NCBI GenBank assembly: GCA_029243665.1
Contig: JAQWRO010000019.1
Coordinates: forward strand, 1-14,827
DNA: 14,827 bases
Direction of reading: 5' to 3'
Origin: Gammaproteobacteria bacterium
Lineage (GTDB): Bacteria; Pseudomonadota; Gammaproteobacteria; Comchoanobacterales; Comchoanobacteraceae
In this document: in pieces, positions 1 to 5,968 of the stretch
Position numbering within the stretch: the first letter of the stretch is position 1
Layout of the letters: each line of letters begins with the position of its first letter
Made by a program: the position numbers and the translations under genes
Notes under the pieces: generated by a model
What the model saw: only the letters and a program-made list of their open reading frames with translations
Databases searched by the model: none
What the model was told of the DNA's origin: nothing

Positions 1-2
1 AA

Positions 3-410
3 AAAGATTTAAAAAAAACCTTGTCACATGCCAAATCTGAAGAAGTTGACCACCTCGTTTGGTGCCATGATGCATTAGAAAGACTGCACTCCAACCCAAG
101 CATAATTATCCCAACATGGTTTTCAGGAGCGCTCATATTAAGCATCATACTCAGCATTACAGGCGATGAATATAATGCTTTATTTTTAGAAGAAACTGAA
201 CTCCAGGTTGCACGACATTTAGAAAAGCACCTTCAACTCATGCCATGGAGCGACACAATCTCTTTAGAAATTTTAAATATAATGCTAGCGGAGGAAATCG
301 AACATGCCAAAAATGCAAAATCGTTTACAAACAAAGAAATGCATCGCTCATTAAAAACGTTTATGCAGCTCAATGCCAAAGTTATGACTTCTTTAGGCCA
401 ATATATCTAA
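3..410 (+). CDS. coq7: Coq7-family demethoxyubiquinone hydroxylase, 3' part only
   Basis: Hydroxylates the demethoxy-ubiquinone ring late in ubiquinone synthesis, using a ferritin-like di-iron centre and O2 at the inner membrane; this is the alternative to the flavin enzyme UbiF. The reading frame is open to the left window edge, so the gene starts outside; a TTG at 21 is in frame but there is no reason to think it is the real start. The visible part matches the C-terminal two thirds of Coq7: EEVDHLVWC (carboxylate/His ligand motif), a hydrophobic hairpin (about 26-46 counted from the TTG) that would enter the membrane, EETELQVARHLEKHL, then LAEEIEH, supplying further Glu and His ligands, and the typical ending AKVMTSLGQYI. 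It stops with TAA and overlaps the last bases of the convergent peptidase gene. Identity is confident from motif order; the N-terminal part cannot be assessed. Confidence 0.9.
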   Translation, partial: KDLKKTLSHAKSEEVDHLVWCHDALERLHSNPSIIIPTWFSGALILSIILSITGDEYNALFLEETELQVARHLEKHLQLMPWSDTISLEILNIMLAEEIEHAKNAKSFTNKEMHRSLKTFMQLNAKVMTSLGQYI

Positions 411-1615
411 ACTGAATCAGAAAAACTAAGCCTTAACATATCCCATTTGGCCTGCTCTTGCTTATGAATTTTCAATTCTTGTGGGCCAAGCTTAGATAAC
501 CTTGGTAAAATTGAATTCACTGGGTCAATCGGCGTATTGTGCTTTCTAATTTCATAATGAACATGTGGCCCAGTAGAAACACCAGTTGAACCAACATATC
601 CAATAAGGCCACCTGCATGAACATAACTACCAACCTTAATATTTTTTGCAAAATGGTGCATGTGGGCATATAAGGTCTTATAGTCATCATCATGCTGAAC
701 AATGATTGTATTACCATAGCCACCCTTAACCCCGGCATAAGTAACCTTTCCTGGCGCAGTAGCCTTGATCATTGTCTTCATCTTAGCCGCCAAATCAACT
801 CCATGGTGTGGCTTTACAATCCCGTAGACTGGGTGTTTACGCCCCTTAGAGAAAGGTGAGCTAATGTGGGAAAAATGGACTGGGTACTTAATAAAGGAAA
901 TTGTTGCTGAACGACCGTTTTCATCATAGAAATTTTTGCTTTTTCCACTATATCGTGTCAAATGAATTTTTTGCTTGGCGCCGGTGTACAATACATCCAC
1001 TACATGCCCAAGCATCTCAACACCATGATCCATACGCTTGCGCTCAAATAAAAACTCCACTCGATCACCTTTGCGAACAAGCTTACCATCCTGCAACACC
1101 GACCTCAGTGCTGTATTGATCTCATTTAGTAATTGAGCATCATATCCTTTTTTACGCCCATCTTGGAAAATGCTCGCTTTAATATTAATTTCACCATAAT
1201 CAACTGACTTTGTGACATCTAATGCTTTTTTTTCAACTGAAAGTTGATCGCCAAGCCTAACAACAGATATTAAGCTTTTGCCAGCAACTATGTGACATGC
1301 ATTGAATTTATTGCTTGATTTATAACAAACAATAGGCTGAGAAATTTGAACATCTGTCAACAATCTTTGCTTCGACCTTGGCAACTTCCATAAACTTTGC
1401 GCCAGCGACTTTGAAGCACCATGCCTCTGTAAAAACCCAACGATTGTTTCTTTAGGCTTTAGAAAATCAGCTCCTGCAGGCGGAGCTGGTGCAATATATG
1501 CTTGCACCGGAGAATCAGTAAGCTTCACATTATTGGATGCAATTTTTGCAGTTGCAACAGAAAGCCATAATACGGTCAACACCGAAATTAATAATAATTT
1601 TATAAAATCCTTCAT
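407..1615 (-). CDS. M23-family murein endopeptidase (MepM/YebA-like), secreted
   Basis: A LytM/M23 zinc metallopeptidase expected to cut peptidoglycan cross-links in the periplasm. The 402-residue protein begins with a positively charged, strongly hydrophobic segment (about 2-22) ending in ATA, a plausible signal peptide or membrane anchor. A linker and a non-catalytic domain follow, as in MepM/YebA proteins, though I see no clear LysM repeat. The catalytic domain is C-terminal: HHGVD (His270 and Asp274 as zinc ligands), YAHMHH (His318) and GPHVHYEI (His351 and His353), so the M23 active site is complete. I chose ATG at 1615 rather than the in-frame TTG at 1621; neither has a clear Shine-Dalgarno. 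The TAG stop overlaps the TAA of convergent coq7 within the four bases CTAA (407-410). It is divergent from rpoH. The family is certain, the exact orthologue is not. Confidence 0.9.
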   Translation of the reverse strand: MKDFIKLLLISVLTVLWLSVATAKIASNNVKLTDSPVQAYIAPAPPAGADFLKPKETIVGFLQRHGASKSLAQSLWKLPRSKQRLLTDVQISQPIVCYKSSNKFNACHIVAGKSLISVVRLGDQLSVEKKALDVTKSVDYGEINIKASIFQDGRKKGYDAQLLNEINTALRSVLQDGKLVRKGDRVEFLFERKRMDHGVEMLGHVVDVLYTGAKQKIHLTRYSGKSKNFYDENGRSATISFIKYPVHFSHISSPFSKGRKHPVYGIVKPHHGVDLAAKMKTMIKATAPGKVTYAGVKGGYGNTIIVQHDDDYKTLYAHMHHFAKNIKVGSYVHAGGLIGYVGSTGVSTGPHVHYEIRKHNTPIDPVNSILPRLSKLGPQELKIHKQEQAKWDMLRLSFSDSV

Positions 1616-1655
1616 AGCCAACAGAAATAATTAATTAAATAAATAACACCAGACT

Positions 1656-1683
1656 AGCATAACATTAAAATTCTCTAAGTCCA
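1656..1683 (-). promoter_or_regulatory. Putative sigma-70 promoter of the M23 peptidase gene
   Basis: Reading the minus strand, TGGACT (1683-1678; 4 of 6 matches to TTGACA) is followed after 16 bases by TATGCT (1661-1656; 4 of 6 matches to TATAAT). This would start transcription near 1649 and give a leader of about 34 bases before the ATG at 1615. Only sequence resemblance supports it. Confidence 0.3.
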
Positions 1684-1721
1684 GAAGATCATCGCGGTTA
1701 GTAGCTTTTTTTTTAATGACA

Positions 1722-1737
1722 TGCTAATATTTAATCG
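1722..1737 (+). promoter_or_regulatory. Putative extended -10 element directly upstream of rpoH
   Basis: TGCTAATAT at 1722-1730 resembles an extended -10 (TGn plus a hexamer with 4 of 6 matches to TATAAT). A start about seven bases downstream would fall at or next to the rpoH ATG at 1738, implying a leaderless or nearly leaderless mRNA. No convincing -35 box lies at the right distance; a run of nine T (1706-1714) occupies that stretch. Prediction only. Confidence 0.3.
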
Positions 1738-2598
1738 ATGATTAAAGATTTAACCTTAAAGAAATCCCAGATTTTTCCTCAAGCTATTCCTCTGGGCTCT
1801 ATTGAGGCATACATAAAATATGTTAATGGCATACAAATGCTGAGCATTGAAGAAGAAAAGATCTTGGTTGAGCAAATGACGGCTGGAGATATTTCTGCTG
1901 CCAAATCATTGGTAATGTCTCATCTTCGCTTTGTTGTTCATGTTGCCAAAAGATATTCGGGTTACAATCTAGGCTTGTCAGACCTCATTCAAGAAGGCAA
2001 TGTTGGGCTTCTTGAGGCTATCAAACGCTTTGACCCAAAGGCAAATGTTAGATTAGCCACATATGCTATCTACTGGATAAAATCAAAAATAAATGACTTT
2101 GTAATTGAAAATTGCAAAATGGTCAAAATAGCGACAACAAAAGCTCAACGCAAACTATTTTTCAAGCTAAGAAGCATGCAAAAAAACTGGTTTGACGACG
2201 AAGATGCCAAATACGTTGCAGATACACTAAACGTTAAAGTCAAAGATGTCCTTACTATGATATCAAGACTGTACAGCAAGGACACATCTTTACTTGATGA
2301 ACAACCAAACCATGAAGAGTTCAACATAGAACACCAAAGCTATACTGTGATTGGCGATAAAACATACGCACCAGAAAATAGCCTAGCCCATTCACAAGAT
2401 GAGCTAGCCATTGTAAAAGCAGCAATTGAAATACTTGACGAAAGAAGTGCTTTAATTATTAAATCAAGATGGCTTGAAGACAAAAAGAAAACGCTATCTG
2501 ATTTGTCAAAGGATTTAAATATTTCTCTTGAAAGGGTCAGACAAATTGAAGCTGGCGCATTAAATACTTTAAAGCAACATCTAAAAAAGGCTAATTAA
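1738..2598 (+). CDS. rpoH: RNA polymerase heat-shock sigma factor sigma-32
   Basis: Directs RNA polymerase to heat-shock and protein quality-control promoters. At 286 residues it is close to the E. coli length (284). Region 2 is clear (SHLRFVVHVAKRY, DLIQEGNVGL at 82-91, VRLATYAIYWIKSKI with Trp113), followed by the diagnostic RpoH box QRKLFFKLR (137-145), which separates RpoH from RpoD, RpoS and FliA. The C-terminal region 4.2 helix-turn-helix is LSKDLNISLERVRQIEAGAL. The ATG at 1738 is the only reasonable start: the codon two positions upstream is an in-frame TAA, and the next ATG (codon 34) lies inside region 1.2/2. No Shine-Dalgarno sequence precedes it. greA follows after four bases, so the two are probably cotranscribed. 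A tryptophan found in E. coli just before VKVATTKAQ is Cys126 here. Confidence 0.96.
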   Translation: MIKDLTLKKSQIFPQAIPLGSIEAYIKYVNGIQMLSIEEEKILVEQMTAGDISAAKSLVMSHLRFVVHVAKRYSGYNLGLSDLIQEGNVGLLEAIKRFDPKANVRLATYAIYWIKSKINDFVIENCKMVKIATTKAQRKLFFKLRSMQKNWFDDEDAKYVADTLNVKVKDVLTMISRLYSKDTSLLDEQPNHEEFNIEHQSYTVIGDKTYAPENSLAHSQDELAIVKAAIEILDERSALIIKSRWLEDKKKTLSDLSKDLNISLERVRQIEAGALNTLKQHLKKAN

Positions 2599-2602
2599 CA
2601 AA

Positions 2603-3082
2603 ATGAAGAAGTTTCCTATCACAACATTGGGCTACGAAGCAATCAAAGCAGAGCTTATCATACTAAAAGAAAAGCGTAGTCAAGTATCTAAAGCCATTGG
2701 TGAAGCAAGGGAACATGGCGACCTTAAAGAAAATGCCGAATATCATGCAGCGAAAGATGAGCAAAGACTAAATGAAGAAAGGATTGCTAACTTAGAAACT
2801 CAAATTGCTTTAGCAGAAGTTATTGACATCAGCAAACTTAAGGATACAGGTCAGGTAATATTTGGTTGTACTGTAGGCCTGATAGACCTTGATACAGAGG
2901 AAAGTTTTGAATTTCAAATCGTAGGCGAGTATGAAGCCAATGTATCCAAAGGCAAGCTTTCTATTGCCTCTCCTATTGCTCGGGCACTCTTAAGAAAGGA
3001 AGTTGGTGAAACTGTTCTAGTTGAAACACCTAAAGGTCAGATTGAATACGAAATCACTAATATTTCTTTAATAGCAAATTAA
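2603..3082 (+). CDS. greA: Transcript cleavage factor GreA
   Basis: Rescues backtracked RNA polymerase by inserting a coiled coil into the secondary channel and stimulating cleavage of the nascent RNA. At 159 residues it is the normal size (158 in E. coli). The N-terminal coiled coil carries EAREHGDLKENAEYHAAKDEQ-type sequence, with the two tip acids at Asp40 and Glu43 (Asp41/Glu44 in E. coli). The C-terminal FKBP-like domain contains VIFGCTVGL, SPIARALL and the final TPKGQIEYEI strand. The start at 2603 lies four bases after the rpoH stop; an AAGG at the end of rpoH (2587-2590) may serve as ribosome-binding site, so translation may be coupled. No clean intrinsic terminator follows, but see the inverted repeats at 3106-3176. 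Confidence 0.96.
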   Translation: MKKFPITTLGYEAIKAELIILKEKRSQVSKAIGEAREHGDLKENAEYHAAKDEQRLNEERIANLETQIALAEVIDISKLKDTGQVIFGCTVGLIDLDTEESFEFQIVGEYEANVSKGKLSIASPIARALLRKEVGETVLVETPKGQIEYEITNISLIAN

Positions 3083-3105
3083 TTATCATCCCACATATTA
3101 ATCTA

Positions 3106-3176
3106 ATGCTTCACAAGCATGATGCATATTTATTATGCTTCAAGAAAAAATCCCCGTAAAACAAGCAATTTTTTTT
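3106..3176 (+). repeat. Alternating short inverted repeats followed by a T8 run (possible terminator/attenuator)
   Basis: Four short arms alternate: ATGCTT (3106-3111), AAGCAT (3115-3120), ATGCTT (3135-3140) and AAGCA (3163-3167), the last followed almost directly by eight T (3169-3176). Arms 1 and 2 form a 6-bp hairpin with a 3-base loop. Arms 2 and 3 could pair instead. Arms 3 and 4 form a 5-bp stem with a 22-base loop before the T run. This could end rpoH-greA transcription or act as alternative folds. The stems are short and AT-rich. Confidence 0.35.
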
Positions 3177-3239
3177 CATAAAATACCTCACAAAGATTTA
3201 TAGTTATTGCTGAAACTAGACATTGCATTAAACTCATTC

Positions 3240-3276
3240 AAAACATAATTATCACTATACTTTTAAAACATAATTA
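3240..3276 (+). repeat. Perfect 12-bp direct repeat upstream of the membrane-protein gene
   Basis: AAAACATAATTA occurs at 3240-3251 and again at 3265-3276, 25 bp apart start to start. A possible -10 hexamer, TATACT (3256-3261), sits between the copies. Perfect tandem sites around a promoter can be an operator for a dimeric regulator; in such AT-rich DNA the repeat may also be chance. No good -35 element was found. Confidence 0.4.
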
Positions 3277-3306
3277 GTTAAGATTTCAAAAAAATAGGAG
3301 AAAAAA

Positions 3307-4866
3307 ATGATTCAATTTCTTAATGCGTTCCTCATAATAATTTCAATATATCCTATCATTCCTTATTTAATAAGTGCCCTTTTAGGCATAGTTATATATT
3401 CAGTCGGGCACTCCCTTTTAAATGTAACAACTGCGGTCTTCCAAATGTTCTTTCAGGGGATTGATTACGCGTTGTCAAAATTTGAGCAACACAGCTATAG
3501 GTTTGAATCCTATCTGGAAAGCTCTAAATGGCAAGGGTCTCGTTGGTACAAACGCATATTTGCTAATGGAAGTTATTTTATAATAAACATTATAAACACT
3601 TTACTTATAGCGAATATAGCATCATTCTTTGCACAAATTAACACCTCATTTAAAAACCTAAGAATAGCAATTAATCCACCATCCATTTTTACACTTATGT
3701 ACAATGCTGCAAATGGGTTATATCGACTAAAACTAAAAGCAATTGAAATGATTAGTAGTAGAAGCAATCTTGATTCAACAAAAGTACATAGTGAAGTCAA
3801 AGATAAAACGCTTCACAAAATGCTTATTACAGCAACAAAATATGAAGATAATACCGAAACAAAACATTGGTACATAATTGCATTTAATCACTTCCTTAAG
3901 GGAGAGATATTGCAGTTTAACAAAATATTAAAAGATCAATTAGAAACATTTAAAAACAAACTCATGCCCAATAGTGAAAAGCCAACATTGTTCGACATAG
4001 TCTTTGGATACTCCGCTTATTATGTGGCAAGTTATATATATGAATTCATCAGACTATCTTTGCTTTTCACCTATTATGATTACAATATCTTTAATATTTT
4101 ATCTGACTTTTTAAATACGCATATCCCCAAAAGAGATGAGCGCAACAAAACACCTCTTTACAACAAAAACGTGTACAAAATAACCAAGCAGGCTAAAAAG
4201 AACTCTCAGTACATGCTGGGCAAAGCAGTGGATACTTTTGTCAAAAGTTTATCTTATGTGATCAAGCCATTAAGAGATAGGAATGAAAATATTGGCTATT
4301 ATTTTTATTCAAAAGCTAAAGAACTTAAGCCTAATTTTTCAGAACTTCTAACAAATCTTAATGTAGATACAATTAAAAACTTATTTGTTTTTCTATGTTA
4401 TGTTGTTTTATCAATATTGAATTTAATTATCGCAGTTATTATAGGTTTTAATCCTGAAAAATCAATTGACGAAATACCTCCTTATTCGCATTCAGAAACC
4501 GTAACTTTTTTTCGTACCTGTTTAAATTATGAAATAGATATTGTTTGTGATACAGGTATGGTAATCAGTTTGTTCTATTTATTTAAACCTGCATTATCCT
4601 TAATTGTTGACCTGTTAGTTGAAACAATCAACTTAGGTGTGAGTATTATACTTAACCCTTTCCAAATCTTATATAGTAGATGGATTCAAAAAGAGGACTC
4701 TTATTTGGAAAGCATAAATATGTCTACTAAACCAACCCCAGGTGCTGCTGGCCAAACCAAACCTTTCAATAATTTAGAAACACAGAGTCCTTATACTGAA
4801 GTAATAAATGAAGATTTAAATATAATTGGCTACGGAAACAGCGAAGGTAGGCAAGCGAACATTTGA
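3307..4866 (+). CDS. Unrecognised multi-pass membrane protein
   Basis: I do not recognise this 519-residue protein. A clear Shine-Dalgarno (AGGAG, 3296-3300) lies six bases before the ATG, so it is very likely translated. Hydrophobic stretches occur at about 5-33, 88-110, 228-256, 356-380 and 416-450, suggesting four to six membrane passages. Between them are hydrophilic, lysine- and tyrosine-rich regions (about 150-225 and 275-350). Cys405 and Cys414 lie in the loop before the last hydrophobic stretch. The tail after 465 is hydrophilic, with Pro/Gly/Thr (TKPTPGAAGQTKP) and some acidic residues. No enzyme motif, P-loop or transporter signature is visible. It is AT-rich and stands alone between two clearly housekeeping genes. 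It ends TGA followed at once by TAA. A lineage-specific envelope protein or a secreted effector are both possible guesses. Confidence 0.85.
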   Translation: MIQFLNAFLIIISIYPIIPYLISALLGIVIYSVGHSLLNVTTAVFQMFFQGIDYALSKFEQHSYRFESYLESSKWQGSRWYKRIFANGSYFIINIINTLLIANIASFFAQINTSFKNLRIAINPPSIFTLMYNAANGLYRLKLKAIEMISSRSNLDSTKVHSEVKDKTLHKMLITATKYEDNTETKHWYIIAFNHFLKGEILQFNKILKDQLETFKNKLMPNSEKPTLFDIVFGYSAYYVASYIYEFIRLSLLFTYYDYNIFNILSDFLNTHIPKRDERNKTPLYNKNVYKITKQAKKNSQYMLGKAVDTFVKSLSYVIKPLRDRNENIGYYFYSKAKELKPNFSELLTNLNVDTIKNLFVFLCYVVLSILNLIIAVIIGFNPEKSIDEIPPYSHSETVTFFRTCLNYEIDIVCDTGMVISLFYLFKPALSLIVDLLVETINLGVSIILNPFQILYSRWIQKEDSYLESINMSTKPTPGAAGQTKPFNNLETQSPYTEVINEDLNIIGYGNSEGRQANI

Positions 4867-4877
4867 TAAATGTTTGC
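4855..4877 (+). terminator. Hairpin spanning the stop codon of the membrane-protein gene
   Basis: GCGAACATTT (4855-4864) and AAATGTTTGC (4868-4877) form a 10-bp RNA stem, nine Watson-Crick pairs plus one G-U pair, around a 3-base loop. The stem contains the TGA/TAA double stop. No T run follows directly, so it is not a textbook rho-independent terminator; it may protect the 3' end or terminate weakly. Confidence 0.4.
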
Positions 4878-4902
4878 CATCTTAGAGCTGTTTTAATACA
4901 CT
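4874..4902 (+). promoter_or_regulatory. Putative sigma-70 promoter of the aldolase gene
   Basis: TTGCCA (4874-4879; 5 of 6 matches to the -35 consensus) is separated by 17 bases from TACACT (4897-4902; 4 of 6 matches to TATAAT). The predicted start near 4909 leaves a leader of about 20 bases with AGGAG at 4916-4920. The -35 box overlaps the right arm of the preceding hairpin. Prediction only. Confidence 0.4.
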
Positions 4903-4929
4903 ATAAAAAAACCAATAGGAGCAACCATT

Positions 4930-5916
4930 ATGTCACTGATTGAAAACACAATCGATGCTTTGACTTTGCCAGGTAGAGGTATTCTAGCTGCAGATGAAAG
5001 CACCCCCACCATTACAAAACGCTTGAATGCAATAAATGTAGAAAGCACCCCAGAAAGTCGCTACGATTACAGACATTTATTACTTTCGACACCTAATTTA
5101 AACCAATACATTGGTGGCGTTATTTTATTTGAAGAAAGTTTGACGCAAACAGGTCCTCACGGCAAGCTGACGGATCATATGCAATCCATGCAAATAGGTA
5201 TTAAAGTTGACAAGGGTTTAACAACTCTGCCAAACACTGATCAAGAAAAAATCACAGAAGGCCTCGATGGCTTGGGTGAAAGACTTGAGAACTATAAAAA
5301 AGAAGGTGCTAGATTCACAAAATGGCGTTGTGTATATGACATCAGTGCGCATAAACCATCTTCACTTGCTATAGACACTAATGCCGAAATATTAGCAAGA
5401 TATGCTGCAATTGCCCAAAAACATGACTTCGTTCCAATTGTAGAACCTGAAGTTATTTATGATGGTACACATTCAATTGATGAATGTTACCACGCATCCA
5501 GTGCTGCTTTAGAAGCCGTCTTTAATGCGCTTAAGAGACACAGAGTAGACTTAGAGTACATGATCCTCAAACCAAACATGATTGCGCCAGGAAAACAGTC
5601 TAAAGACGCTCTTAATCCTGAAGAAGTAGCTCACTATACCTTAAATGCATTCATGCGTCACGTACCAGCAGCAGTGCCTTCAATTAATTTCTTATCTGGT
5701 GGCATTCCAGCTGATGTCGCGAATCAATGCTTACAAGAAATGAATAATATTGGTGACCTACTACCATGGCGTTTAAGCTACTCATTTGCAAGAGCACTTC
5801 AAGAGCCTTGTATGGCAGCTTGGTTAGGTAAAGAGAAAAATAAAACTTCTGCTCAGGCAAAGCTATTGGAATATGCACAAAAAAATAGTGAATGCTTAGC
5901 CGATTTTCAAAAATAA
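4930..5916 (+). CDS. Class I fructose-bisphosphate aldolase
   Basis: Cleaves fructose 1,6-bisphosphate to dihydroxyacetone phosphate and glyceraldehyde 3-phosphate, and runs in reverse in gluconeogenesis, through a Schiff base and without metal. The sequence is of the animal/plant type: GRGILAADES (Asp22, equivalent to rabbit Asp33), GIKVDKG (Lys95), FTKWRC (Lys131, Arg133), VPIVEPE (Glu172, Glu174) and MILKPNM with the Schiff-base Lys214 (rabbit Lys229), then NFLSGG for phosphate binding. At 328 residues it is shorter than rabbit aldolase (363) and lacks the last part of the flexible tail with the C-terminal Tyr. AGGAG (4916-4920) is nine bases before the ATG. It probably has its own promoter and converges on glmU, with 24 bases between stops. 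Many gammaproteobacteria use the unrelated class II enzyme, so this may be an old acquisition. Confidence 0.95.
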   Translation: MSLIENTIDALTLPGRGILAADESTPTITKRLNAINVESTPESRYDYRHLLLSTPNLNQYIGGVILFEESLTQTGPHGKLTDHMQSMQIGIKVDKGLTTLPNTDQEKITEGLDGLGERLENYKKEGARFTKWRCVYDISAHKPSSLAIDTNAEILARYAAIAQKHDFVPIVEPEVIYDGTHSIDECYHASSAALEAVFNALKRHRVDLEYMILKPNMIAPGKQSKDALNPEEVAHYTLNAFMRHVPAAVPSINFLSGGIPADVANQCLQEMNNIGDLLPWRLSYSFARALQEPCMAAWLGKEKNKTSAQAKLLEYAQKNSECLADFQK

Positions 5917-5932
5917 TTAATTCAATAACACA

Positions 5933-5968
5933 CAATAAGCTTAGATCTTTGAGGGTCTTGGCTTATTG
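5933..5968. terminator. Inverted repeat at the aldolase/glmU convergent junction
   Basis: CAATAAGC (5933-5940) and GCTTATTG (5961-5968) are perfect 8-bp inverted arms 20 bases apart, with an inner AGA/TCT pair (5943-5945 and 5956-5958). They lie where two transcripts converge, so a two-way terminator is plausible. The repeat extends into the end of glmU and no good T run follows on either strand. Confidence 0.3.

Noticed and set aside
21..410. A complete small protein starting at TTG 21
   Set aside because: The frame is open to the window edge and the sequence is the C-terminal part of Coq7, so the gene is truncated by the window.
407..410. The 4-bp tail-to-tail overlap of coq7 and the peptidase as a regulatory feature
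   Set aside because: Short overlaps of convergent genes are common in compact genomes; no hairpin is present there.
3307..4866. Firm assignment of the membrane protein as a Dot/Icm effector
   Set aside because: The C-terminal tail has only scattered acidic residues, the host lineage is not proven, and no secretion genes are in the window.
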